Assembly: GCF_028994775.1 (NCBI RefSeq)
Contig: NZ_JAJQMN010000003.1
Span: 1 to 64,000, forward strand
Reading direction: 5' to 3'
Origin: Promicromonospora iranensis
GTDB taxonomy: Bacteria; Actinomycetota; Actinomycetes; Actinomycetales; Cellulomonadaceae
DNA: 64,000 bases
Below are positions 26,726 to 35,538 of this stretch, in pieces (within the stretch, counting starts at the first letter, position 1; the number at the start of each line of letters is the position of its first letter). The notes beneath the pieces were generated by a model, which was not told the DNA's origin, did no database searches, and saw only the letters and a program-made list of their open reading frames with translations. Both the position numbers and the translations under genes were made by a program.

Positions 26726-27598
26726 ATGAGCGAGATATTGCACGGCTGCCTGCCGGACACGGAGTACTTCGAGATGACGGCGAAGTCGGGGCACCGTTAC
26801 GGCGTCTGGGTAACCACACCCCCGGGTTATGCGCACTCCACGGATGCCCTGCCGCTGATCTACGTGGTGGACGGCAACTGGGCCGTCGGCCTCACCGCGC
26901 CTCTCATCGTCACCCAGGCGGATCCGTATCTGACGATCGCCCCGTACATCCAGGTCAGTGTCGGTTACACCGGTGACGAGGCCGCGGACTGGGCACAGGT
27001 CCGCAACCGCGATCTTGTGCCGCCGGGCGAGCCCGTCAGCGACGAGATGGTGGCCACCGTCAGGTCGGCTCGCGAAACCGGCGCGATGACCCAGGAGCAG
27101 GCGGACGCCTACCTCGCGAAGCTGGCGGACACGCACGCGGACACCTTCCTCGACTTCCTGACCACCGAGCTCCACCCTCAGCTGCAGTCGTGGCTGCGTG
27201 TCAGCGAGTCCGGGCACGGCCTCTTCGGCTACTCCTACGGGGGTCTCTTCGCCCTTTACGCCTGGCTGCGGACAGTGTCCCCGTTCACGACCTTCGGTGC
27301 GGGCACCCCCGGTGTCGCAAGTGCGGACAGCCAGGTGTTCAAGCTGGTCGAGGCCTTGCCCGAGCGCGGGGCGGACTCAGCTGCTCCACGGTTGCACGTC
27401 ACGCTGAACGAGATCGAGCTCCTCGGGGAGATACCGATCTATCGAGGGATTGCGCGCAACGTGCTCACTGTCGTGGAAGAGCTGCGCGACAAGGGACGAT
27501 CACAGGATGTGTCGATCGCGTTGTTGAACGAGACCCACGTCACCGGGCTGCAGGCATCGTTCCTGAGCTATCTGAAGACCTGTCACCAGGCGACGTGA
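26726..27598 (+). CDS. alpha/beta hydrolase, esterase D / IroE-like
   Basis: 290 residues from ATG 26726 (GAAGGA upstream). It starts with the typical R-Y-G-V-W-V-T-T-P-P-G-Y and L-P-L-I-Y-V-V-D-G-N of the putative-esterase family. The nucleophile motif is G-Y-S-Y-G-G near 173, and the late H in N-E-T-H-V-T is the probable catalytic His. No signal peptide, so cytoplasmic. It is probably induced by a ligand of the divergent TetR protein. Its end overlaps the convergent SDR gene by 16 bases. Confidence 0.8.
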   Translation: MSEILHGCLPDTEYFEMTAKSGHRYGVWVTTPPGYAHSTDALPLIYVVDGNWAVGLTAPLIVTQADPYLTIAPYIQVSVGYTGDEAADWAQVRNRDLVPPGEPVSDEMVATVRSARETGAMTQEQADAYLAKLADTHADTFLDFLTTELHPQLQSWLRVSESGHGLFGYSYGGLFALYAWLRTVSPFTTFGAGTPGVASADSQVFKLVEALPERGADSAAPRLHVTLNEIELLGEIPIYRGIARNVLTVVEELRDKGRSQDVSIALLNETHVTGLQASFLSYLKTCHQAT

Positions 27599-28344
27599 CC
27601 GGCCGCGTCGACGAAGGTCCCGGTCGCGCCGTCCGCCCCGAGCAGTGCCATGTCCGTCACGATCCGGGCCGCCTCCTCGGCAGAGGTGGGCGCCGCGGCG
27701 CGGTTGTCGGGCCCGCCGAGGTCCGTCTGAACCCAGCCGGGGCAGACTGAGTTGACCAGGATCGACGTGTCGGCGAGCGATTTGGACAGTGCGATCGTCA
27801 GTGCGTTGAGCGCGGCCTTCGAGCCCTGGTAGGCCGGAACGACCAGGCCGAAGTACGGCGATCGTGGATCGAGCTGCTCGGTCAGCGAACCCATGGTCGT
27901 CGACACGTTCACGATGCGGCCCACGCGGGACCGTCGCAGCAGCGGCAGCATCGCCTGCGTCACCGCAACCACCCCGAACAGGTTGGTCTCGAACGTCGTG
28001 CGGAACATGGCCAGGTCCAGCGGACGCTCCTGGTCGGGCGCGGTGGCCTCCGGCAGGACGCCGGCATTGTTGACCAGGATGTCGAGGCGGCCGTACTCGC
28101 GCTCGATCTGCTCCGCGGCGGCTGCAGCGTCGGCCTCAACCGTCACGTCGAGGGTCACCGGCCAGGCCTTCAACCCTGCCTCGCGGAGGGACTCCGCGGC
28201 GTGCTCTGCGTTCGTCGCGTCGCGGCTGCCGATCAGCACCGTGGCGCCGGCCTCTCCGAGTCGCCGTGCCACGGCAAGACCGAGGCCTCTGTTCGCCCCG
28301 GTGACCAGGGCGATCTGTGCGTTGTCGTCATACGAGGTCGTCAT
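27583..28344 (-). CDS. SDR-family oxidoreductase
   Basis: 253 residues from ATG 28344. T-G-A-N-R-G-L-G is the cofactor glycine motif, followed by N-N-A-G near 93 and active-site Ser (N-V-S-T-T-M-G) with Y-Q-G-S-K near 173. It resembles plant/fungal carbonyl reductase-like SDRs. The substrate is not identifiable. It is monocistronic and convergent with the esterase. Confidence 0.85.
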   Translation of the reverse strand: MTTSYDDNAQIALVTGANRGLGLAVARRLGEAGATVLIGSRDATNAEHAAESLREAGLKAWPVTLDVTVEADAAAAAEQIEREYGRLDILVNNAGVLPEATAPDQERPLDLAMFRTTFETNLFGVVAVTQAMLPLLRRSRVGRIVNVSTTMGSLTEQLDPRSPYFGLVVPAYQGSKAALNALTIALSKSLADTSILVNSVCPGWVQTDLGGPDNRAAAPTSAEEAARIVTDMALLGADGATGTFVDAAGHVAW

Positions 28345-28546
28345 GACTTCAGCCTCGGCGTTCGGGCGCCGTGATGCTGGCGGTATTCCGACGCCGCACT
28401 CCCCCGATGCCTGGCAGGCGCGGCGCGCCGGTGCCTGCGGAAGACAGGTGGATCGGGCGGGTGTCGGAGGGCGGCTCGCCTCAGGTGTGATGATCCTCTT
28501 TGTTCCCGGGTGCCCGCCGAAGGCAACTGGGACCGCCCAGAAACGA

Positions 28547-28780
28547 TCAGCTGAGCACCCCCACCATTCCCAGCACACCAGCTGTGAGGCCAGCAACGGC
28601 GAGGATCCAGCTCAGGGCACGGACGAAGGGATACATCCACTGCGACTTTGGCGCGTCGGGGTCGCCGCCCTGTCGCTCGAGCACCGCTCGCGCATATGAC
28701 TCGCTGTTCAGGGCTCCGTGCAGGCCCATGGCGATGGCGCCCACCCCCCAGACGATGGCGAACACCTGGCCAAATGTCAT
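28547..28780 (-). CDS. small two-TM membrane protein
   Basis: 77 residues from ATG 28780: a membrane segment at about 4-22, a polar loop (S-Y-A-R-A-V-L-E-R-Q-G-G) and a second membrane segment at about 52-75. The frame is open upstream into the dead GAF-ANTAR gene, but composition and a clean Met mark a separate small gene. The family is not recognised; an internal ribosome site is weak. Confidence 0.55.
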   Translation of the reverse strand: MTFGQVFAIVWGVGAIAMGLHGALNSESYARAVLERQGGDPDAPKSQWMYPFVRALSWILAVAGLTAGVLGMVGVLS

Positions 28781-28801
28781 GGGGCGACGGTAGCGGTTGC
28801 C

Positions 28802-29178
28802 CTGTGGAACCGAGGCGGCCCCGAGACTGATCTGCTCAGCCTCCGGGCCTGCTGCTTCGGGGCCTACGCCCAGCTGGGCGACGACCATTCCGACTGACTG
28901 GTGGAAGACAGCCTTCTCGGACGAGTCGAGCGGCTCGATGTCCCCCTGAAGAAAAGCCCCGAGCGCGGCGGCCAAGAACTGCGGGTCCTCCGCACTACGA
29001 GCTTGTGGATCGATCGCGACGTAGAGGCTGAACGCTCCGACGACGCGGCCACCGGCCCGCATCAGCACCGCGTAGAGCGTGACGTCGACCCCTACCGTTC
29101 CAGCCTGCTCGGAGAAGACCGGGTACTGGTCTTGGCTAGAGAGCGCACGAGCAGATTCAACAGTTCCGGCGGGTCCAT
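28802..29178 (-). pseudogene. GAF-ANTAR pseudogene, two internal deletions
   Basis: From ATG 29178 the minus strand reads M-D-P-P-E-L-L-N-L-L-V-R-S-L-A-K, matching the start of 34133-34828. It then jumps about 85 residues ahead, out of frame, to Y-P-V-F-S-E, L-Y-A-V-L-M-R-A-G-G-R, G-A-F-S-L-Y-V-A and M-V-V-A-Q-L-G-V. The rest of ANTAR is lost. A decayed copy of the paralog 1 type. Confidence 0.75.
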
Positions 29179-29298
29179 CCGTCGTCACCTCCATCGCCCC
29201 GCCAAGTCACACTCCGACTTTCCGGTCGCATCGGGTGCCTCGTCGCCGTATCAGAGCACACGGCCATGACGCCCTGCGGCGTCTCCGACCACCGGAGT

Positions 29299-29360
29299 CG
29301 TCAGAGGTCGCCCGGCGTCCCCCGCAACGGGTCGAACGCCGCCTCCCCGTCGACACCGCC
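29299..29360 (-). pseudogene. PAS-ANTAR gene relic
   Basis: TCAGAGGTCGCCCGG matches the 3' end of the PAS-ANTAR genes (stop plus D-D-L codons). About 20 bases on, GGTCGAACGCCGCCTCCCCG matches the ANTAR region of 23764-24450 (GGTCGAACGCCGCTTCCTCG). The bases between the two genes (around 29205-29245) also resemble 23657-23705, so a two-gene GAF-ANTAR/PAS-ANTAR cassette was once here. Confidence 0.55.
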
Positions 29361-29419
29361 AGATCCACCGCCGGCCCGAGGACTTTCATCGGCCGCAGCT
29401 GACCGCCGTCCTCCGGGCG

Positions 29420-30094
29420 CTAGCGGGCGCCGGCCCCGTCGGCGGGCGAAGGCCGGGCATCGACGACCAGTGCACGCAGGATGGTCTCGGCGACCTCCCG
29501 TGCGGACACGCCACGGTGCATCCAGGCAGACTCGAGGATGTACCGCGCCACGTGCTCGGGGCAGTCGTTCGCCTGCATGATGGCGCCGATCGCACGTTCG
29601 ATCACTACCGCGTTGGACATGTGCCGGTAGTACCCCGCCGCTGCGTCGTCGAGCTCCGCCCGCCCCAGGTGCAGGCGCACCATGGCGGCACCGAGCTGGG
29701 CGTAGCTCTCAGCAGTACTCACGCGCTCAGGAGTCCAGGGCGCAGGCGAGCGAGAGTAGAGGTTGACGGCCACGGCGATGTTCCCGTCCACCGTGGCCGG
29801 TACCGCTACCGCGGAGACAAAGCCCTCGCGTGCGGCCTGGCCGCGCCACGCCTCCCACCCGTGTCCATCAGCGATCGAGGCCACCATGCGCATCGACCCC
29901 TCTTGCATCGCGTCGATGCACGGCCCGCTGCCGGTCAGCGCCTCGACCTGATCGCAACGGCCGGCGGCACCTGTACTGCTGCCGGCACGCACCGTGACGC
30001 TGTGCTGGCTTACCGTGATGCTGGCCTCGAGCTCACCGCCAAGGACGGCAGCAGCTCGAATCGCTAGTTCGTATGGGAAGGCCGAAAGGCTCAT
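29420..30094 (-). CDS. GAF-ANTAR regulator (paralog 2)
   Basis: 224 residues: GAF domain at about 5-150 (F-P-Y-E-L-A-I-R-A-A; A-S-I-T-V-S-Q-H; G-P-C-I-D-A-M) and ANTAR at about 160-212 (V-I-E-R-A-I-G-A-I-M; A-R-E-V-A-E-T-I-L-R-A-L). The whole sequence is close to 31945-32601 (same start F-P-Y-E-L-A). G-P-C-I, a conserved Cys in the GAF pocket, is kept in both and could sense redox or bind a ligand. Monocistronic on the minus strand. Confidence 0.82.
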   Translation of the reverse strand: MSLSAFPYELAIRAAAVLGGELEASITVSQHSVTVRAGSSTGAAGRCDQVEALTGSGPCIDAMQEGSMRMVASIADGHGWEAWRGQAAREGFVSAVAVPATVDGNIAVAVNLYSRSPAPWTPERVSTAESYAQLGAAMVRLHLGRAELDDAAAGYYRHMSNAVVIERAIGAIMQANDCPEHVARYILESAWMHRGVSAREVAETILRALVVDARPSPADGAGAR

Positions 30095-30217
30095 GGCGCG
30101 GTCCTCTGGCGAACGATGCCTGTGCCCACACGTCTCGAGGCGCTGACAGGGCCAACCGTGGTCGAAGCGGCTCCATCGCCGCTGGGATACCAGGATACGT
30201 CCGCTGGTGTGTCGGTC

Positions 30218-31678
30218 CTAGCGGGCGACGACGCGGAGGCTGGTCATCTCGGGGTCGGCAGCGTCAGGGATCAGCATCCCGGCCGCGACACCCGTCCGGA
30301 GGTACTCCACGACCTCGGTGTTGACCAGCTCGCCGGGAGCCAGCACGGGCACGCCCGGCGGGTACGGACTGACCATCTCGGCCGCGACCCTGCCCACGGC
30401 GTCGTCGATCGGCACCTGCTCGGCCGGTCCGAAGAACGCGTCCCGCGGCAGCATGACCGTCTCCACCTCGAAGGACGGCCCGGGTGGCAGCGCCACGCGC
30501 GGCGGCCGCTCCATGGTGGGAGCCTCACGGACCAGACGGCTCAGCGCCTCCACGAGCCGCTGCTCGTCCTGGTCGCCGTGCGCATGCGTGATCCGTGCGC
30601 CCATGCGGCAGGCGTCGGTGGACCCGACGTCGACCTGGCAGCAGGCGCGCAACCAGTCACCCGCCTGGTAACCGGTGATCCCCAGCGGCCGGACGTCGAT
30701 CGTGATGGCCAGCGGGTCCAGCTCCGCCGCACCCTGCGGACGGACCACCTCCTGCCCCATGAGCTGCAGCCCGTCCAGCGCGTCCACCGCCGCACGGATG
30801 CGCCCCGCCCGCGCCATAGCGCCGTCGAGCAGTTCGTGGCCCTGCTCGACCATCTGCCGCCGCCATCCGTCGAGAGTGGCGTACACGAGGCTCGACGAGC
30901 TGGTCGTGCCGAGCAGGTCCTCACGGGCTTGCAGCACCTCGGGGTCGATCCGCCCGCCCTGGAGGTGGAACGTGGAGCTCTGCTCGATCGCGCCGCCCAT
31001 CTTGTGCACGCTCGTCACTACGAGATCAGCGTCGGCGCTCATGCCCCACGTGGGCAGGTCGTCGTGGAACGGCAGGTGGGCGCCCCAGGCCTCGTCCACG
31101 ATCAGCGGCACGTCGTACTCGTGGCACACCTTCGCGACACCCGCGATGTCGGCGCACGTGCCCCAGTCCGTCGGGGAGATCAGCAGCATTCCCTTGGCGT
31201 CCGGGTTCGCCTCGAGCGCCGCTCGGACGTCCTCCGGCTCGGGCGGGTGCGCCAGGTGCAGGTCCTCGTCGAAGTGCGGGTGCACCCACACCGGGTCGAT
31301 CCCACTGATGATCAGCGCCGCGATCACGGACTTGTGCGCATTGCGCGACACCAGCAGCTTCTCGCCCGGCCCTGCCACCGAGATCATCGCGCTCTTGACG
31401 GACAACGAGCTGCCGCACGTGGAGAAGAACGCCTGCTCGGCGCCGACGGCGTCCGCCATCAGCTCCTGCGCCTGGGACAGCACCCCCTGCGACTGACGGC
31501 GGTCGTCCAGCCCGTTGAGCATCAGCACGTCCGAGGCGAAGACACCCATGCCGACGACGTCGACGACGCGCCGGTCCGCACCGCGGCCCTGGCCGTGCGC
31601 CGGTGGACCGAACACCACGTCACCGCGCCGACGGAACTCCTGCAGGGCTTCGAGCACCGGTACGCGCGAGTGATCCAT
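30218..31678 (-). CDS. Orn/Lys/Arg decarboxylase, PLP fold type I
   Basis: 486 residues from ATG 31678 with AGGAGG 5 bases upstream. The PLP lysine lies in V-T-S-V-H-K-M-G-G (about 238), preceded by D-E-A-W-G-A-H-L-P-F. The start and the substrate-channel motifs F-S-T-C-G-S-S and P-T-D-W-G-T fit the group without an N-terminal wing domain (Bacillus YaaO/SpeA-like). It decarboxylates Arg, Lys or Orn to a polyamine or cadaverine; which one is not readable. It is divergent from a GAF-ANTAR gene. Confidence 0.85.
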   Translation of the reverse strand: MDHSRVPVLEALQEFRRRGDVVFGPPAHGQGRGADRRVVDVVGMGVFASDVLMLNGLDDRRQSQGVLSQAQELMADAVGAEQAFFSTCGSSLSVKSAMISVAGPGEKLLVSRNAHKSVIAALIISGIDPVWVHPHFDEDLHLAHPPEPEDVRAALEANPDAKGMLLISPTDWGTCADIAGVAKVCHEYDVPLIVDEAWGAHLPFHDDLPTWGMSADADLVVTSVHKMGGAIEQSSTFHLQGGRIDPEVLQAREDLLGTTSSSSLVYATLDGWRRQMVEQGHELLDGAMARAGRIRAAVDALDGLQLMGQEVVRPQGAAELDPLAITIDVRPLGITGYQAGDWLRACCQVDVGSTDACRMGARITHAHGDQDEQRLVEALSRLVREAPTMERPPRVALPPGPSFEVETVMLPRDAFFGPAEQVPIDDAVGRVAAEMVSPYPPGVPVLAPGELVNTEVVEYLRTGVAAGMLIPDAADPEMTSLRVVAR

Positions 31679-31944
31679 GCCGCCTCCTGTCTGGGACCTT
31701 CCGGCCAGGGCTGCACCGATCGTCTGGTGGCTACGGACAGCTCGCAACCTCGCTCCGGCAGTCAGGCACCAGGGCCACGGCGCGATACCTCCCGGTGCCG
31801 CGACACGGTATGGCGTGAGGTGCGCGACGCCCTCGCGCGGCGCGTACAGTGAAAAGTGCTGCGGCAGAAGGACCGCGAGCCCGGCCACCGTCGCCCGTGT
31901 CAGCTCCAGGACGCAGGCGTGATCCACCAGATGGGACACCTGCG

Positions 31945-32601
31945 ATGAGCATCACGACGTTCCCCTACGAACTGGCCTGCCGGGCCGCCACGGTCCTGGG
32001 CTCCAAGGTCGAGGCCAGCATCACCGTGCGCCAGCACGGGGTGACGGTACGCGCCGGCAGCAGCACCGGCGCCGCCGGCCGGTGCGACCAGGCAGAGTCC
32101 CTGGCCGACAGCGGACCATGCATCGCCGCCATGGAAGCCCTGTCGGTCCACGTCGTACCGCTGATCGAGGACGAGGACCGGTGGGACGCCTGGCGTGCCC
32201 AGGCTGCCCGCGAGGGCTTCACCTCCGCTCTGGCGGTCCCCGCCCAGGTGGACGAGCAGGTCGCCCTGGCGCTCAACCTCTACTCCCGTTCGCCCGACCC
32301 CTGGACACCAGAGCTCCTCACCGCTGCCGAGGGCTACGCGCAGCTCGGCGCGGCGATGGTGCGTCTGCACCTGGGCCTGGCCGAGCTGGATGACGGCGCT
32401 GCGGGTTACTACAGCCAGATGTCCGACACGGTCACGATCGAGCGTGCCATCGGGGCCATCATGCAGACCAACGACTGCACCGAGCCGGAGGCGAGAAAGA
32501 TTCTCGAGTCGGCTTCTCTGCACCGCAACGTCGCTCAGCACGAGGTGGCCGAGACCATCCTGCGTGCTCTCGTCATCAACGAACCACGAACTGGCACCTG
32601 A
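31945..32601 (+). CDS. GAF-ANTAR regulator (paralog 3)
   Basis: 218 residues from ATG 31945. GAF domain with F-P-Y-E-L-A, E-A-S-I-T-V-R-Q-H-G-V-T-V-R-A-G, G-P-C-I-A-A-M; ANTAR with T-I-E-R-A-I-G-A-I-M-Q and E-V-A-E-T-I-L-R-A-L. Near-duplicate of 29420-30094. A PAS-ANTAR gene follows after 160 bases on the same strand. An in-frame ATG exists upstream, but homology with the paralog starts at 31945. Confidence 0.82.
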   Translation: MSITTFPYELACRAATVLGSKVEASITVRQHGVTVRAGSSTGAAGRCDQAESLADSGPCIAAMEALSVHVVPLIEDEDRWDAWRAQAAREGFTSALAVPAQVDEQVALALNLYSRSPDPWTPELLTAAEGYAQLGAAMVRLHLGLAELDDGAAGYYSQMSDTVTIERAIGAIMQTNDCTEPEARKILESASLHRNVAQHEVAETILRALVINEPRTGT

Positions 32602-32677
32602 CCACCAGTCCCGAGTCCGGCAGCGTCTCGTGAAACCCGGCTGTGTTCCAGGTGGAACGATTTTTCGTCCGTACGGT

Positions 32678-32733
32678 TTCGGTGAAAGCGCTTCGGCGCT
32701 ACAGTCGAACGGGAGTCAGGCAGCGGCTCATCG
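32678..32733 (+). promoter_or_regulatory. conserved promoter block of a PAS-ANTAR gene
   Basis: TTCGGT (32678-32683), 16-bp spacer, TACAGT (32700-32705), then GAGTCAGGCAGCGGCTCATCGG. The same block with the same spacing lies before the PAS-ANTAR gene at 54299-54949, where the rest of the upstream DNA differs. Likely promoter plus a conserved 5' UTR. Confidence 0.55.
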
Positions 32734-32761
32734 GTGAACGTGGCCGCGAGGAGGCTGCACC

Positions 32762-33457
32762 TTGACCGTCGACTCAACGAACAACCAGCACGCACTCCCC
32801 CTGGAGGCCGAGCGTCTCGTGGGGCGTTTCCGCTGTGACCTGGCCACGCAACGCTGGGGCTGGTCGGACGAGACATTCCACATCCATGGGTTCGAGCCCG
32901 GCGACGTCGTACCGACCACCACGCTCGTCCTCGCGCACAGGCACCCGGACGACCGCGAACGCGTGTCAGGGATACTGCAAGGCGCGGCGTGCACGGGAGA
33001 ACCCTTCAGCAGCGTCCACCGCATCATGGACGCGCAGGGCCGAGAGCGAACGCTGACGATGGTCGGGCAGGGCCGACTGGATCCGGACACCAGGGAGGTG
33101 CGCGAGCTGGTCGGCTACTTCGTCGACATCACCACTGCGCTCCGGGCCCAGGCGGGCGAGGCCGCGTCTGCGGCCATCCGCGCGTCGGCGGTCTCGCGTG
33201 CCGGGATCGAACAGGCCAAGGGCATCATCGCCTTCGTCCTGAACATTGACGTCGAGGAGGCGTTCGAGCATCTGCGCAGAGCGTCCAACGAGACGAACGT
33301 TGCCGTGCGGGAGATCGCTCGACAGGTGGTCGAGGCCGCTTCCGTCAAGAAGCTCTCGGCAACAGACATCGCGAACGTCCTCGCCGCCCCCCCCAATGCC
33401 CATGACCTGAGCTGGGCCATGCGCGCTGGGACCATCAGCGCTGGTGTGCCTCGGTGA
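32762..33457 (+). CDS. PAS-ANTAR regulator (paralog B)
   Basis: 231 residues starting at TTG 32762, with GAGGAGG 8 bases upstream. PAS domain at about 18-125 (G-R-F-R-C-D-L-A-T; I-H-G-F-E-P-G-D-V-V; G-Y-F-V-D-I-T), ANTAR at about 145-195 (I-E-Q-A-K-G-I-I-A-F-V-L-N; A-V-R-E-I-A-R-Q-V-V). Close to 54299-54949, with which it also shares its promoter block. The rare TTG start may keep synthesis low. Its end overlaps the convergent 33435-34136 gene by 23 bases. Confidence 0.82.
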   Translation: MTVDSTNNQHALPLEAERLVGRFRCDLATQRWGWSDETFHIHGFEPGDVVPTTTLVLAHRHPDDRERVSGILQGAACTGEPFSSVHRIMDAQGRERTLTMVGQGRLDPDTREVRELVGYFVDITTALRAQAGEAASAAIRASAVSRAGIEQAKGIIAFVLNIDVEEAFEHLRRASNETNVAVREIARQVVEAASVKKLSATDIANVLAAPPNAHDLSWAMRAGTISAGVPR

Positions 33458-34136
33458 TCACTTGCTGTGCCACCTTCGTAAGGGTCGTTCCGTCCTGATC
33501 TCGCTTGTCGAGCAGAACTTCGTAAGCCCTGGTCATGTCGACCCCCAAGCGCTGGGCGAGCACGCCCTTGGCCTGCTCGATGGTGACCCTGCCTCGGAGG
33601 ACTCTGGCCAGGCGGTCGTCGATCTCGCCGTCAGCAGCGCGCTCCGGTTGGGCGATGACAAGCGTCAGCATGTCGGCATAGGCATGTGCCATGCGAGCGC
33701 TCTCGCTGTCAGTCGTGCCCTCCTCACGTCCGAAGATGTTGAGGCCGCCCAGCATCCTGCCTTGCCAGACGAGGGGATAAGCCTGGACCCGCCGGAAACC
33801 GGCATCCAAGATCGCTCGACCTGTCACCGGCCAGCGGGAGAGGATCTCCGACGCCTCGGCCGCCATCACAGGACGCCCGGTCGTGCATACATCCACGCAC
33901 GGGCCCTCGTGCTGCTGCGCCTGGTAGACCTCGAGATGGGTGGCGACGTGGTCGGTCGCAGCGAGCAGCTCAAGGTGGGCAGCGTCGGACGCTCGAACGA
34001 GCAGGCCCGCGGCCGCACCGCCGGCAAGGGTCGCGGCGTCGCGGACGAGCCGCACGAGAAGGTCGCTGGTGTCATGCTCACGCACCAGCGCGGACGCTGC
34101 GTCGGCGAGCGTGTCAGCGGGTGTGCGTGGCGTCAT
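33435..34136 (-). CDS. GAF-ANTAR regulator (paralog 4, distinct type)
   Basis: 233 residues. GAF at about 15-160 (L-V-R-L-V-R-D-A-A; G-P-C-V-D-V-C; L-V-W-Q-G-R-M-L-G-G-L-N) and canonical ANTAR at about 170-225 (V-T-I-E-Q-A-K-G-V-L-A-Q-R). It is less related to the other copies here and close to the common actinobacterial GAF-ANTAR type. The ATG overlaps the stop of the next upstream GAF-ANTAR gene by four bases, so two ANTAR regulators are made from one message. Confidence 0.85.
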   Translation of the reverse strand: MTPRTPADTLADAASALVREHDTSDLLVRLVRDAATLAGGAAAGLLVRASDAAHLELLAATDHVATHLEVYQAQQHEGPCVDVCTTGRPVMAAEASEILSRWPVTGRAILDAGFRRVQAYPLVWQGRMLGGLNIFGREEGTTDSESARMAHAYADMLTLVIAQPERAADGEIDDRLARVLRGRVTIEQAKGVLAQRLGVDMTRAYEVLLDKRDQDGTTLTKVAQQVITEAHQR

Positions 34137-34828
34137 GGCTCCTCGGTTCGTTCGGTGTTGTCGCCGTCCTCGTCGAAGGAGAACGTCAGACGTCGTTCGA
34201 TCACATCGACCGCTACCGCTTGCAGGCTCCTCGACTGTGAGAACGCACGCGCCCGGATCATCGCAAGCGCATCGTCCGGGGGAACTCCGAGCTGGGCGAC
34301 GACCATACCGGTGGCCTGATGGAACTGAGCTTGTTCGGACCAGTCGAGCGACTCAAGGTCGTTCAGCAAAGCCGCCCCGACAGCATCGGCAATGAATTGC
34401 AGGTCCTCCTCGCTACGGACTAACGGATCGGCCGTCGCGTAGAAGCTGAACACGCCGACGACGCTGCCCCCGACCCGCATCGGCACCGCGTAAAGCATCA
34501 CGTCGCTGCTGACCGGCCCAGCCAGCTGAGAAAAGATGGGAAACCCCTCGACCATTCTGTCGATGCGCTGGACCACCAGCCGGTCCTCGGCCATCGCCTG
34601 GTGCACCGGCCCCTCGCCAAGGACTTCCTGAAGTGGTTCGAGCTGCTCAAAGACTCCTGGTGTACTGACGGCAGCTCGTTCACCGAGCCCGGCCGAGACG
34701 GTGAGAGATCCGCCCTCCGCCCGAAGGAGGTCGACGCATGCCTGGCAGAGCCGCATCGCCCACGGGCGGTCATGGTCGATCTTGGCGAGAGACCGCGCGA
34801 GGAGGCTCAGCAACTCCGTCGGATCCAA
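34133..34828 (-). CDS. GAF-ANTAR regulator (paralog 5)
   Basis: 231 residues: M-D-P-T-E-L-L-S-L-L-A-R-S-L-A-K start, GAF to about 155 (R-P-W-A-M-R-L-C-Q-A-C; Y-A-V-P-M-R-V-G-G), ANTAR-like end (T-G-M-V-V-A-Q-L-G-V-P-P-D-D-A). Near-paralog of 22957-23625 and of the dead 28802-29178 copy. It is the first gene of a two-gene operon with 33435-34136. Confidence 0.82.
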   Translation of the reverse strand: MDPTELLSLLARSLAKIDHDRPWAMRLCQACVDLLRAEGGSLTVSAGLGERAAVSTPGVFEQLEPLQEVLGEGPVHQAMAEDRLVVQRIDRMVEGFPIFSQLAGPVSSDVMLYAVPMRVGGSVVGVFSFYATADPLVRSEEDLQFIADAVGAALLNDLESLDWSEQAQFHQATGMVVAQLGVPPDDALAMIRARAFSQSRSLQAVAVDVIERRLTFSFDEDGDNTERTEEP

Positions 34829-34964
34829 CCCGTCACCTCCCCAGACCGTGATCTAGTTTCACATCATCACGACCTTGCTCGCAGAGGAACTGCTGGGACG
34901 TCACGCTTCGGCGGAGAGCTGACCCGCTTCGTGATCCGGGCTGATCCGAGCCAGGCTACCCAGC

Positions 34965-35385
34965 AGTGCTGTCATCGACGATGCGACCGTGCCCTTCCAC
35001 GACCAGCGAACGAAGAATGGTCACCGCGATCTCCCGCTCGTCGACATTCTGTGTGGTGGCGGCCAACCGCAACAGGTTCCGGGCCTCCGCCTCTGTGCAG
35101 TCGTTCATATGAGTGTCGCTCCCACCGCACGTTCGACAGCAGCGGTGTCGGCCATCGTTCGGTAGAACGCACTGGCTGCATCCGCCAGGTCGGCGAACTC
35201 CAGCTGCAGGCGAACACCCGACGCGATGAGGCGTGCGTAGGCCCCGGCAGCTCGCACCGTCTCCTCGTCCCAGGAGGCGGTCGCATCGTGCGGCGTCCGG
35301 CGCGCTGCTTCCACCTCGAAGAGTCAGGCCGTGCTCACGCATCGTGATGCTGGCCTCTACATCGTCGCCCAGCAGTCTCGGTGGT
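34965..35385 (-). pseudogene. GAF-ANTAR pseudogene (type of paralogs 2/3)
   Basis: Pieces in different frames match 31945-32601 in order: D-V-E-A-S-I-T-M-R-E-H-G near the right end; then, after a deletion, S-W-D-E-E-T-V-R-A-A-G-A-Y-A-R-L, V-R-L-Q-L-E-F-A-D-L and T-A-A-V-E-R-A-V-G-A; then another frame with N-D-C-T-E-A-E-A-R-N-L-L and E-I-A-V-T-I-L-R-S-L-V. At least one large deletion and one frameshift, so not functional. Confidence 0.75.
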
Positions 35386-35499
35386 GGTGCCCTTGCTCTG
35401 TGCCTCCTGCCCCTCGTCCTTCGTCGCCGTCAGCCCTGACCATCCGGCTGGACGTGGTGGCTACGCGCCGATGCGCGCCGCTTCTGACGGACTCAGGGG

Positions 35500-35531
35500 T
35501 TGACCTTCGACCCGACTTGAAGGTCTACCGT
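35500..35531 (+). promoter_or_regulatory. MerR promoter-operator with long spacer
   Basis: TTGACC (35500-35505), 20-bp spacer, TACCGT (35526-35531). Within it GACCTTC (35502-35508) and GAAGGTC (35519-35525) form a perfect 7-bp inverted repeat. A long-spacer promoter with a palindrome between -35 and -10 is the hallmark of MerR activation. The -10 ends 7 bases before the MerR ATG, so the transcript is probably leaderless. Confidence 0.65.
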
Positions 35532-35538
35532 CGAAGTT

